From Herpetosiphon sp042688385 (GTDB lineage: Bacteria; Chloroflexota; Chloroflexia; Chloroflexales; Herpetosiphonaceae): 64,000 bases of DNA. The stretch is taken from NCBI RefSeq assembly GCF_042688385.1, contig NZ_JBHUPY010000004.1, positions 62,001 through 126,000 on the forward strand. Direction: 5' to 3'. Below the pieces are notes generated by a model. It saw nothing but the letters and a program-made list of their open reading frames with translations, was not told the origin of the DNA and ran no database searches. The position numbers were made by a program, and so were the translations under genes. Of this stretch, positions 17,942 through 25,616 are shown piece after piece. Position 1 is the first letter of the stretch, and the number at the start of each line of letters is the position of its first letter.

Positions 17942-18150
17942 TCTGGAATCCTCCAACTACTAATTAATGTAAATCTGCTCGTAGTATAGCTGATGTGACT
18001 GCGCTTGAGCCATAGCCCTCAGACGGATCAGAATCAGTCGATGGGCTTAATCCCAATAGATTGTTGGCGAGTTCTTCATAATCTTTGAACAATTATTTTC
18101 TAAACTAGCTTCAGCGATTTGAACAACCTTGACCAATAAAGGACTAGCGT

Positions 18151-18681
18151 ATGCAGACGGCAACCAAGCCCAAAATTGGCAATCGAAACAAAACCAATTA
18201 TCTCGTCGATCTGGTGATCGGAATGAGCTTCTTAATTGCAACCGCGCCCAACGCCACCGGCGAGCCAATTCACGAATGGCTCAGCATGGGCTTGTTAGCG
18301 ATGATCATGGTGCACTTGCTCTTACACTGGCACTGGATTGTGGCAATCACGAAGAAGCTTTTTGGTAATGTGGCCTGGCAACAACGAATTAATTACATGT
18401 TAAATATTAGCCTGTTTATTGATCTAACAATCATCATGTTTACTGGCGTGATGATCTCCAAAACGGTTGTGCCATTGTTAGGGCTGAAATTACCTAGCAA
18501 TATGACGTGGCGTAGCCTGCACGGTCTTGCTTCCAATGTAGTCGTGGTGCTGGTTGGCTTGCATTTGGCGTTGCATTGGGATTGGATTGTGCGCAGCTCG
18601 AAGCGCTATTTGCTTCAGCCAATTGCCAAACGCCTGCACAAACCAGCCACTCAATTAGCTACCAAGGAGCAATCATCATGA
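18151..18681 (+). CDS. DUF4405-type membrane protein, possible haem-binding
   Basis: Integral membrane protein of 176 aa with about four helices. Two segments carry His in helices next to membrane borders: EWLSMGLLAMIMVHLLLHWHW and LVGLHLALHWDWIV, the paired pattern seen in DUF4405 and cytochrome b561/FdnI-like proteins that bind haem. The N-terminal 18 residues are basic. It overlaps the next gene by 4 bp (ATGA), giving translational coupling, and leads a four-gene operon ending in a two-component system. A redox or haem-related role is inference. Confidence 0.85.
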   Translation: MQTATKPKIGNRNKTNYLVDLVIGMSFLIATAPNATGEPIHEWLSMGLLAMIMVHLLLHWHWIVAITKKLFGNVAWQQRINYMLNISLFIDLTIIMFTGVMISKTVVPLLGLKLPSNMTWRSLHGLASNVVVVLVGLHLALHWDWIVRSSKRYLLQPIAKRLHKPATQLATKEQSS

Positions 18682-19007
18682 AACTATTAGGACGCATCGT
18701 TATTATCGCGCTGGCAGCGGCTTTGGTGATTGGAAGTTTAGTTACATTCGTGCCAAGTAGCGCAGCAACTGGCTTTGCTGCGGGGCGACCTGAACGCCAA
18801 TTGACGCTTGCGGCTGACCAACTAACCACTGAGCAATCGACCAGTGCTGCCCGACCGGAATTTGCTGGCCGCGAGCGTGGTGGCGATCATCATGAAGGAG
18901 GTTTTGGCCATATCATTCGCAATGCTGCTATTATGGCAATTATTATTGCGTTGGTGGCGTTTGGCATGCGCTGGTTGCGTCGCCGCCGCGATGTTGTTTG
19001 GCTCTAG
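18678..19007 (+). CDS. Small secreted/membrane protein with His-rich segment
   Basis: Protein of 109 aa beginning at the ATG at 18678, which overlaps the preceding stop and has AAGGAG upstream; an upstream extension of the frame lies inside the previous gene. It has an N-terminal signal anchor (RIVIIALAAALVIGSLVTF), a hydrophilic middle with GGDHHEGGFGH, and a C-terminal membrane helix followed by RRRR. This topology puts the His-rich segment outside the cytoplasmic membrane. No family is recognised. Coupling to the DUF4405 protein and the sensor kinase suggests a shared metal or redox theme. Confidence 0.8.
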   Translation: MKLLGRIVIIALAAALVIGSLVTFVPSSAATGFAAGRPERQLTLAADQLTTEQSTSAARPEFAGRERGGDHHEGGFGHIIRNAAIMAIIIALVAFGMRWLRRRRDVVWL

Positions 19008-19047
19008 CTGTTTGTTTGCACCCGCTGCGGGAGATTGGAAACGCATA

Positions 19048-19743
19048 ATGGCTCAAACAATTTTAGTCATCGATGATGAAGCAAAGCTGCGCGAATTGCT
19101 GCGCAGTTATTTACAAAATGAAGGCTTTAACGTTTTTGAAGCCAAAAATGGTCGTGAAGGTTTGTATGTGGCGCGTGAGGTCAAGCCCGATTTAATTTTG
19201 CTTGATATTATGATGCCCGAACTTGGTGGGCTTGATTTTATGCGTGCTTGGTATAAAGAAGCAGAAACGCCAATTATCTTATTAACAGCCAAAATTGAAG
19301 ACCACGATAAAATTATTGGTTTGGAACTTGGCGCTGATGATTATATTACCAAGCCATTTAATGCACGTGAAGTTATGGCACGAGTGCGAGCCGTGTTGCG
19401 TCGAAGCTATAAAGCGCCAACTCAAGCCGATATGCTGCGAATTGGCGAGATTGTGCTGGAGCGTTCGGCATGCACCTTGCTGGTTGGCGAGCAGATTATC
19501 GACCTCACGCCATCGGAATTTGAAATTTTGGCGACACTAATGGCCGCACCTGGCCATGTATTTTCGCGCTTAGATTTGCTTGATCGCACCTCGGGACAGG
19601 CATATGAGGGCTACGAACGCACAATCGATGTGCATATTCGCAATTTGCGTAGCAAAATTGAACCCGACCCGAAAAACCCGCGTTATATCGAAACTGTCTA
19701 TGGGGTTGGCTACCGCTTTGCCCGAGCGAAACGGCCAGAATGA
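19048..19743 (+). CDS. OmpR-family response regulator
   Basis: DNA-binding response regulator of 231 aa. The frame is open far upstream (to 18844), but that part overlaps the previous gene; ATG 19048 gives a correct N-terminus (AQTILVIDDEAKLRELLRSY). Receiver Asp lies in PDLILLDIMMPELGG and Lys in YITKPFNAREV. The C-terminal winged helix reads LTPSEFEILATLM, SRLDLL and RTIDVHIRNLRSKIEPDP, the recognition helix of OmpR/PhoB regulators. It overlaps the histidine kinase by 4 bp. Confidence 0.95.
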   Translation: MAQTILVIDDEAKLRELLRSYLQNEGFNVFEAKNGREGLYVAREVKPDLILLDIMMPELGGLDFMRAWYKEAETPIILLTAKIEDHDKIIGLELGADDYITKPFNAREVMARVRAVLRRSYKAPTQADMLRIGEIVLERSACTLLVGEQIIDLTPSEFEILATLMAAPGHVFSRLDLLDRTSGQAYEGYERTIDVHIRNLRSKIEPDPKNPRYIETVYGVGYRFARAKRPE

Positions 19744-21119
19744 TGATGCTACGCTCATTGACTTGGAAATTGACCATTGCCTTCTTGGGCGTTGGCTTGA
19801 TTGGCGCTTTAGTCGTGGCTTTGCTGGCCCGCCAAAGCGCGCGCAACGAGTTTGATCGTTTCATCTCGGAGCGCGATCAAACGGCATTAATTACTGCCGT
19901 GACCAATTATTATGTGAGCCACGCCAGCTGGGATGGCTTAGAAACCGAGATCAATCAAGCGCCAGATTTGGCTTTTTATCGGCGTAGCGCAACCCTGTTT
20001 GACCGTGATGGCAAGGTGGTTTTGGCTAATGGGCCGTATGCTCCAGGCGTAATTGTTGATCAAGCTACCTTGGATGCGACTCAACCCTTGACCGTTGCCA
20101 ACCAAACCGTGGGCTATATTGCATTTGGGATTATCCAAGGTGTGCAACCACCTGCACTCAGCCCTGAAATGCTGACCAAAACGGGGCCATCGCCGGGCCA
20201 GCTAGCCTTTGATCAACGCATTACGTGGGCGATTACGATCAGTGCGATTTTTGCCACCAGCGTTGCCTTGTTGGTTGGCACGTTTTTGGCGCGGCGACTA
20301 ACTCGTTCGTTGCGCGAGTTGACGGTGGCAACCCAAGCCATGGCTGCTGGCCATTTAGAGCAGCAAGTGGCGGTGCGTTCAAATGATGAAATTGGCGATT
20401 TGGCCCGTTCGTTTAATCATATGAGCGCCGATTTGAGCAAAGCCACCCATTTGCGCAAACAGATGACCGCCGATCTTGCCCATGATTTGCGCACGCCGCT
20501 GAGCATTTTGCGCGGCTATGCAGAAGGCTTGCGCGACGGCGTTTTACAGCCCTCAGAGACGATCTACACGGTGATTTTTGATGAAGTGACCCATCTTCAG
20601 CGCTTGGTTGACGATTTGCGCGTGCTTTCGTTGGCCGATGCTGGCGAACTCTCGCTCAATCGGCGTTTGGTTGACCCAGCGGCATTGCTGGAGCGCACAG
20701 TCTTGGGCGCGTTTGTGCAGGCTGAGCGCCAACAGATTGAGCTTAAATTAGAAACTGAAGCAGGCTTGCCATCGGTCTCGGTCGATACAGATCGCATGGC
20801 GCAAGTCTTGAATAATTTGGTTAATAATGCCTTGCGACATACCAAAGTTGGCAGCATTAGCCTGCTTGCCAAGCGCCAAGCCCAAACGGTGCAACTGATT
20901 ATTCGCGATACTGGCAACGGAATTGCCGCTGCTGATGTGCCCTATATTTTCGCCCGTTTCTACCGTGGCGATAGCTCGCGCCAACGTGAAGATCAGGCTT
21001 CGACGGGCTTGGGTTTGGCAATTGTCAAAGCAATTGTTGAGGCCCATGCTGGCCAAATCGAGGTCGAATCGACCGTAGGCGAAGGGACGAGTTTTAGCAT
21101 TACATTACCAATTGCTTGA
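19740..21119 (+). CDS. HAMP-domain sensor histidine kinase, BaeS-like
   Basis: Membrane kinase of 459 aa with ATGATGATG at the start, overlapping the response regulator. Helix 1 lies at about residues 10-28 and helix 2 at about 160-180; between them is a roughly 130-residue extracytoplasmic sensor (SHASWDGLETEIN, RSATLFDRDGKVVLANG). The HAMP linker is followed by the H-box DLAHDLRTPLSILRGYAEG. N-box NNLVNNALRHT, G1 DTGNGI, F-box IFARFYRG and G2 STGLGLAIV are all intact. It completes the DUF4405/small-protein/regulator/kinase operon; the first two genes are the likely sensor partners or targets. Confidence 0.95.
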   Translation: MMMLRSLTWKLTIAFLGVGLIGALVVALLARQSARNEFDRFISERDQTALITAVTNYYVSHASWDGLETEINQAPDLAFYRRSATLFDRDGKVVLANGPYAPGVIVDQATLDATQPLTVANQTVGYIAFGIIQGVQPPALSPEMLTKTGPSPGQLAFDQRITWAITISAIFATSVALLVGTFLARRLTRSLRELTVATQAMAAGHLEQQVAVRSNDEIGDLARSFNHMSADLSKATHLRKQMTADLAHDLRTPLSILRGYAEGLRDGVLQPSETIYTVIFDEVTHLQRLVDDLRVLSLADAGELSLNRRLVDPAALLERTVLGAFVQAERQQIELKLETEAGLPSVSVDTDRMAQVLNNLVNNALRHTKVGSISLLAKRQAQTVQLIIRDTGNGIAAADVPYIFARFYRGDSSRQREDQASTGLGLAIVKAIVEAHAGQIEVESTVGEGTSFSITLPIA

Positions 21120-21173
21120 CAACAGGCGTATACTGTTTGAAACATGTGTTCGTATAGTTAAAGGGTGAATGGT

Positions 21174-21557
21174 ATGCAAATCAAGATGACCAGCGTGTTT
21201 GTCGATGACCAAGCCAAGGCCTTGAAGTTCTATACCGAAGTGTTGGAGTTTATCAAAAAGTTTGAAGTGCCCGTTGGTGAATTTTTATGGCTAACTGTCG
21301 TTTCGCCCGAAGCACCCGATGAAATTGAACTTGTGCTCGAACCCAATAATCATCCGGCGGCCAAAGCCTACCAAGCAGCGCTCAAAACCGATGGCATTCC
21401 CTGTTTGAGTTTGGCAGTTAAAGATATTGATACAGAATATAAGCGCATGCAGGGTTTGGGCGTTGAATTTCGTAGCCCACCCACCGACATGGGGCCAACT
21501 CGCGCTGCAATTTTCGATGACACATGTGGCAATTGGATTCAAATGTATCAAAGTTAA
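21174..21557 (+). CDS. VOC (glyoxalase/bleomycin-resistance) family protein
   Basis: Small metal-dependent-fold protein of 127 aa with the vicinal-oxygen-chelate beta-alpha-beta-beta-beta pattern: MTSVFVDDQAKALKFYTEVL opens the first motif and LGVEFRSPPTDMGPTRAAIF and DTCGNWIQMYQ form the last strands. The start is ATG 21174; a GTG lies 9 bp upstream, but AAGGG fits the ATG better. The Glu in LVLEP and the last-strand Gln are candidate ligands. The substrate cannot be deduced; this VOC subgroup is usually annotated only at family level. It is monocistronic after the kinase gene. Confidence 0.88.
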   Translation: MQIKMTSVFVDDQAKALKFYTEVLEFIKKFEVPVGEFLWLTVVSPEAPDEIELVLEPNNHPAAKAYQAALKTDGIPCLSLAVKDIDTEYKRMQGLGVEFRSPPTDMGPTRAAIFDDTCGNWIQMYQS

Positions 21558-21647
21558 CGGGGATCGCAACCTCGAAGAGCGCGAAGAACACGAAGAAAAT
21601 GCATGATGGGGAAATCGAACGATCTTCACAATCTACCAAATGAATTT

Positions 21648-21707
21648 TAGGGGGTGCAGGGGGCTGAAAACCCCTGCGTTTCCCTCCGGCGGAGGGACGG
21701 AAGGGTG
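21648..21707. repeat. GCAGGGGGCTGAAAACCCCTGC element, copy 1
   Basis: A GC-rich element with two small hairpins: GCAGGGG..CCCCTGC and CCCTCCGGCGGAGGG, then GACGGAAGGG. A nearly identical copy is at 54601-54661. It sits directly before the macro-domain gene, so codons between it and ATG 21733 should not be taken as protein. Confidence 0.75.
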
Positions 21708-21732
21708 GCGAACGATAGAAGTGAGCATTGCC

Positions 21733-22185
21733 ATGCTTGAATATTGCCAAGGAAATCTGTTAGCAGCCAAAACTGCGGCGTTGGTAAACCCAGTTAATTG
21801 TGTTGGAGTGATGGGCAAAGGCTTGGCGCTCCAATTTCGCCAAGCCTTTCCAGCCAATTATCAAGCCTATGTCAAAGCTTGTCGGGCTGGGGCGGTGCAG
21901 CTTGGCGCGATGTTTGTGTTTGTTGAACCAAGCGCTGAGCAGCCAGTGACGATTATCAATTTCCCCACCAAACAGCATTGGAAGCAGCAATCGCGCTTGG
22001 CCGACATTGCGCGCGGCTTAGATGCTTTAATTGCTGTGCTCGCCGATCATTCGCTAGATTCGCTGGCGCTGCCTGCCTTGGGCTGTGGCTATGGCGGCTT
22101 GGCGTGGGCCGACGTTGAGCCATTGATCATCAAAGCCTTTGAGCGCGTGCCAAACGTGCATGTTCAATTGTACCCACCGCAATAG
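21733..22185 (+). CDS. DarG-like macro domain protein without DarT
   Basis: Single macro domain of 150 aa. The ADP-ribose-binding segments are ALVNPVNCVGVMGKGLALQF and ALPALGCGYGGLAWADVEPL. The order NCVGVMGKG, FVFVEPS, INFPTKQHW and GLGCG-like loop matches the DarG subgroup, which reverses ADP-ribosylation of thymidine bases by the toxin DarT, rather than the YmdB or MacroD groups. No DarT-like gene is next to it, and the C-terminal DarT-binding domain of full DarG is absent. The start is ATG 21733; a longer frame runs back through a repeat element and is rejected. Confidence 0.85.
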   Translation: MLEYCQGNLLAAKTAALVNPVNCVGVMGKGLALQFRQAFPANYQAYVKACRAGAVQLGAMFVFVEPSAEQPVTIINFPTKQHWKQQSRLADIARGLDALIAVLADHSLDSLALPALGCGYGGLAWADVEPLIIKAFERVPNVHVQLYPPQ

Positions 22186-22216
22186 CCAAAACAAACTAGA
22201 TGCCTTTAGTTGGAAG

Positions 22217-22236
22217 CACGCCTTGGGCGTGTTTTT
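22217..22236 (+). terminator. Intrinsic terminator after macro-domain gene
   Basis: Hairpin CACGCC-TTG-GGCGTG followed by TTTTT, 30 bp after the macro-domain stop codon. Confidence 0.75.
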
Positions 22237-22316
22237 CTATTTAATCCTGAGTGTGCAAAATTTGGCATTTAATTGCAGCTAATCTACTAACGATGATTAA
22301 CGAAAGGATTATTAAG

Positions 22317-22643
22317 ATGGCAAAGTCGCTATTGTATAGCCTTCAATCGTCACATTGTTGTGCTAGCCGCAGCCTCATTGTTGTTAGTCGTGAAGGCGGA
22401 TTCATCACTCAAAATTGTACAAGCTGTGGCAAACCCCGCGCAATCAGACCTGAGCATATTCCTAGTGCTCCATGTACTCTTTGCTTAATTCCAATGCTTG
22501 TTAAGGTCGTTAATAAAAATTATGCCTATATTTGCCAACGTTGTACGAATATTCATATGATCTACCAGTTAGTTCCAGCGTGGGAAGAATACTTTGAATA
22601 TACTGGCTTTGCTATTCCAAATCTTGATAATTATAGCTTTTGA
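22317..22643 (+). CDS. Small zinc-ribbon-like protein, unknown function
   Basis: Protein of 108 aa starting at ATG 22317 with AAAGGA upstream. Three CxxC pairs are visible: CTSCGKP, CTLC and CQRC, and further Cys lie near the N-terminus (SHCCASRS), so it should bind one or two zinc ions. The rest has no recognised domain. Codons are AT-richer than in neighbours. The stop overlaps a possible TTG start of the following small gene, and the real downstream ATG is only 33 bp away, so the two are probably co-transcribed. Confidence 0.65.
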   Translation: MAKSLLYSLQSSHCCASRSLIVVSREGGFITQNCTSCGKPRAIRPEHIPSAPCTLCLIPMLVKVVNKNYAYICQRCTNIHMIYQLVPAWEEYFEYTGFAIPNLDNYSF

Positions 22644-22675
22644 TAATTGATAGAAGCATGAAAGGATTGATTGTA

Positions 22676-23011
22676 ATGACCACTCAAGCTTTTCGAAAAG
22701 AAACATTTGCCAGCTATTATAAAGATTTACTACTGTATTTATGGAATAATGGCACACCTCGAACAATTATAAAATCACAAATCTATCAATTGGTTGGCGC
22801 GAGTGCGTATGGGAATCATAATAAACTGAGTTTAGCTCCTTGGGCATTAGTCGAAAATTGTGATCGTAATAAAGCTCGTTGTCTAAATCAGCGTGGAATC
22901 GAATTTATTCAAGGGCATTTACAAATTCCATTGACAATTGTGCGCGATGAGACAGAAATCTGGCGAGCTGACACAGGTACACGTTTAATCCATTTTCAGG
23001 ATGTGGAATAA
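22676..23011 (+). CDS. Small protein, possible winged-helix, unknown function
   Basis: Protein of 111 aa; ATG 22676 is chosen because AAAGGA lies 9 bp upstream. The sequence reads as helices around SYYKDLLLYLWNN and RTIIKSQIYQLVG, then CLNQRGIEFIQGHLQIPLT and a short strand-rich end (TEIWRADTGTRLIHF). The phrase RGIEFIQGHLQIP recalls a small phage/mobile-element type in which a winged-helix segment ends in GxxFL.G...IP, but I cannot name it. GC content is visibly lower than in flanking genes, in line with recent acquisition of the pair. Confidence 0.6.
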   Translation: MTTQAFRKETFASYYKDLLLYLWNNGTPRTIIKSQIYQLVGASAYGNHNKLSLAPWALVENCDRNKARCLNQRGIEFIQGHLQIPLTIVRDETEIWRADTGTRLIHFQDVE

Positions 23012-23071
23012 GTTTAATTGAGCGAGTGCTGCTTTTGTGCTATAAACGTTCACGAAAGGAGCACTCAATTT

Positions 23072-23893
23072 ATGCCTGCACAAATTCTTGATTTAGTGGT
23101 GGAGCACTTGCGAACGGTGGCTGGAGTGGAGGCCTTGGTGCTTGGCGGCTCGCGGGCACGAGGCACGCATCACGCCGAATCGGATTATGATATTGGGATT
23201 TATTATCGCAGCGCTTTGGATGTTGCGGCTTTGCAAGGACATGCGCAGGCACTTGATGATTTGCAGCGTGAGCAACTGTTGACCGACATTGGCGGTTGGG
23301 GGCCGTGGATTAACGGTGGTGGTTGGTTGACGATCCAGGCTATGCCTGTTGATTGGCTCTATCGCGATTTGAATAAAGTTGAGCAGGTGTTGGCTGCTTG
23401 CCAAGCTGGCCAAGTGACGATTGATTATCAGCCAGGCCATCCCCATGGCTTTGTTTCGGCGATTTATTTGGCTGAAGTTGCGCTTTGCCAGCCCTTGTAT
23501 GATCCCCATTCGAGCGTGGCCAACCTCAAGCAACAGCTGCATGCCTACCCACCTACCTTGCAAGAAGCATTGATTGGGCGTTTTTGGGAAGCTGATTTCG
23601 CCCTTGCTAATGCGCGCAAAGCAGTGAAACACGGTGATTCGGCGTATATTGCAGGCTGTTGCTTTCGGTCGGTTATGGTCCTAACCCAGACGCTCTTTGC
23701 CCTCAATCAGCAATATTGGATGAACGAAAAAGGTTCGGTTGCGCTGGCAAGTGGGTTTAAGCAGGTGCCAGCTGCTTACGATCAGCAGGTTGCGCGGATA
23801 TTTAGCCTGCTTCAGCCGCAGCCCGAATCAATTGCCCAAGCCTTAGATGAGCTAGAACAGTTGATTCGAGCGACAGCAGCCTTGTTAGCTTAG
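23072..23893 (+). CDS. Nucleotidyltransferase domain protein
   Basis: Cytoplasmic protein of 273 aa starting at ATG 23072 with AAAGGAG upstream. The pol-beta-type active site is LGGSRARGTHHAESDYDIGIYY (Gly-Ser followed by the Asp-x-Asp pair); a third acidic residue probably lies in MPVDWLYRDL. A helical C-terminal half (residues about 150-270) resembles the substrate domain of DUF4037/kanamycin-nucleotidyltransferase-like enzymes. It could adenylylate an aminoglycoside, another small molecule or a protein; nothing in the sequence decides. Its stop overlaps the end of the convergent anti-sigma gene by 4 bp. Confidence 0.88.
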   Translation: MPAQILDLVVEHLRTVAGVEALVLGGSRARGTHHAESDYDIGIYYRSALDVAALQGHAQALDDLQREQLLTDIGGWGPWINGGGWLTIQAMPVDWLYRDLNKVEQVLAACQAGQVTIDYQPGHPHGFVSAIYLAEVALCQPLYDPHSSVANLKQQLHAYPPTLQEALIGRFWEADFALANARKAVKHGDSAYIAGCCFRSVMVLTQTLFALNQQYWMNEKGSVALASGFKQVPAAYDQQVARIFSLLQPQPESIAQALDELEQLIRATAALLA

Positions 23894-24711
23894 TTGGCTT
23901 GCAAGCTTTCGGCAATTTGCACGAGCTCTGCTTGGCCCAAGATGTAGCTTTCAACCGTCACGATTTGGCCGTCTTCTTCCCACAAGATCAAGTTGACTGA
24001 CACCGTTTCGAGATCATCATGATACATTTTGCCACCCAAATCTTTGATGTACAACGGTACTTGCTCAACATACAAGCCTTGTTTGTTGCGCACGGTAATT
24101 GGGGTGGTGCTGGCTGCGCCAACGCTTAAGGTATCGCCTTCTTCGATTGATCGGACATGGATATAGATCGAATCGGCTGGATTTTCGTTGGCATAGTAGC
24201 GACCATTGTAGCTAGGTTTGGCAACGTAGCCTGCTGGTAAATAGCTTGGCGCGTAGACAAACTCATCGCTCAATACTGGTGGGACTGCGGTTGGCTCGTC
24301 TGGAATTGGTGTTGCCTCCGATTCAGGCTCGTTGATCAATTTTTCAACGTTGGTTGGCTCATTATTGACGGTCAACCAGCCAATTTGGTGCAAAATTTGG
24401 CTGGCATAGCTGCGTAATGGCGGCACGGCCACGGTTGCAACAATTAAGGCCATCATGAGAGCTAAGCCGATACGCAATTTCGATTTCAACATAAAACCTC
24501 CATACAGTGGTTTGCGATTACCGAGCAGCTGCTGTACTCGTTTGGCGGTAGCCGCCTGTTGAGTGCTGTTTGGCTGCAAACCGATTTGGCCTAACTGTTG
24601 GGCCAGAGCGAGTAGGGCTTGATGATCAGAGTCAGCGGACGATGGTAGTTGACCAATGTCAAGCAAATGGTCAACATCAGCATTAAATTGCTGGATTTGC
24701 TTATCGATCAT
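23890..24711 (-). CDS. Membrane anti-sigma-like factor
   Basis: Protein of 273 aa. ATG 24711 overlaps the sigma-factor stop as ATGA, so the pair is translationally coupled; an upstream ATG is rejected. The N-terminal 90 residues are helical and cytoplasmic (HLLDIGQLP, LLALAQQLGQIG), then one membrane helix (IGLALMMALIVATVAVPPL), then a Pro/Thr/Glu-rich linker and an extracytoplasmic domain containing SYLPAGYVAKPSY and YVEQVPLYIKD, which resembles the DUF4367-type domain. There is no obvious zinc HxxxCxxC anti-sigma motif. The role as anti-sigma rests on gene order and topology. Confidence 0.82.
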   Translation of the reverse strand: MIDKQIQQFNADVDHLLDIGQLPSSADSDHQALLALAQQLGQIGLQPNSTQQAATAKRVQQLLGNRKPLYGGFMLKSKLRIGLALMMALIVATVAVPPLRSYASQILHQIGWLTVNNEPTNVEKLINEPESEATPIPDEPTAVPPVLSDEFVYAPSYLPAGYVAKPSYNGRYYANENPADSIYIHVRSIEEGDTLSVGAASTTPITVRNKQGLYVEQVPLYIKDLGGKMYHDDLETVSVNLILWEEDGQIVTVESYILGQAELVQIAESLQAN

Positions 24712-25256
24712 TGTTCGTATCCTGTATTTGGCAACCATTGGCGGAGGCGTTGCAGGCTGCGATAAAGCATCACCCCTACATTGCTTTCGCTATGGCCGGT
24801 AATTTCGGCAATTTGGCGATTGTTCAAACGTGCCCCAAATTTCAAGGCAATCACGTCGCGTTCATGGGCTTTGAGTTTGCCCAAAGCTTGGTGCAATTGC
24901 TGATGGGTTTCGCCGCGCACAGTATCAGCCAGCAGGTCGCTATTGTCGGCAGCATGCTCACGGATAAAATCTAATGAAAGCCAACGCTGGCGGCGTTGCC
25001 GCTGAAAATGGCTGTCAACACAGTGACGGGCGATTCCAAAAATCCATGCTCCCAGCGAGCCACGATCGGCGCGATAGGTGTCGATTCGGGTCATTGCCCG
25101 CTCAAAGGTATGGGCAACGAGATCATCAGTGATACTGGGGTCGCGCACGCGATAGTCAATGTAGCGATAAATTGCCGGGTAATGCTGTGCGTACAGTTCA
25201 CCAAAATCAATTTGGGTTGTGCTTGTATCAAGCGTTGGTTGCTGAATCCTAATCAT
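24708..25256 (-). CDS. ECF-type RNA polymerase sigma factor
   Basis: Sigma-70 family, ECF group. Region 2 is seen in QHYPAIYRYIDYRV and DDLVAHTFERAMTRIDTYR plus GSLGAWIFGIARHCVDSHF; region 4 in ALGKLKAHERDVIALKFGARLNNRQIAEITGHSESNVGVMLYRSLQRLRQ (split over its helix-turn-helix). ATG 25256 is chosen over ATG 25259 and GTG 25280 because GTGAGG lies at the best distance. The protein is about 182 aa. It is followed by its membrane partner, so it is probably released by an extracytoplasmic signal. Confidence 0.93.
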   Translation of the reverse strand: MIRIQQPTLDTSTTQIDFGELYAQHYPAIYRYIDYRVRDPSITDDLVAHTFERAMTRIDTYRADRGSLGAWIFGIARHCVDSHFQRQRRQRWLSLDFIREHAADNSDLLADTVRGETHQQLHQALGKLKAHERDVIALKFGARLNNRQIAEITGHSESNVGVMLYRSLQRLRQWLPNTGYEQ

Positions 25257-25616
25257 CATTGCCTCACTTATCTGACGCACTTAAACTACACGCAACCAGC
25301 AAAAGTATTACAAGCACTTTCCAAATTTGGCTTGAATTGATTCACGAAGGGACTGTAACCGCGAAGGCCGCGAAGCGCACGAAGGTTAAGTTTTTTCGCC
25401 ACAGATTGCACAGATTATTGTGATGCTGTTCCGCTAGCCCATAGCCATCAGCCATTAGCCATATGTTCTATGCTCTATGCTCTTTGTTCTTTTTGACTTT
25501 TGCCTTTTGACTTTTGCCTTTTGACTTTTGATGGGTGTTCGGTAAGCTTTTAACCACGAAGAACACGAAGCGCACGAAGGTGTATTGCTTTGTGACTTAT
25601 TGTATGGAGAACTAGC
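25257..25616. repeat. Intergenic modular repeats between sigma factor and xylB
   Basis: No gene is seen. Modules: GCGAAGGCCGCGAAGCGCACGAAG at about 25358-25383, CGCCACAGATTGCACAGATTATTGTGATG near 25395, ATGTTCTATGCTCTATGCTCTTTGTTC near 25463, TTTTGACTTTTGCC repeated near 25495-25530, and ACCACGAAGAACACGAAGCGC near 25552. Confidence 0.7.

Noticed and set aside
18844..19047. 68-residue N-terminal extension of the OmpR-family regulator
   Set aside because: It overlaps the preceding gene almost completely and the receiver domain begins exactly at ATG 19048.
22640..22675. TTG/ATG starts upstream of 22676 in the second small gene
   Set aside because: AAAGGA is correctly spaced only for the ATG at 22676.
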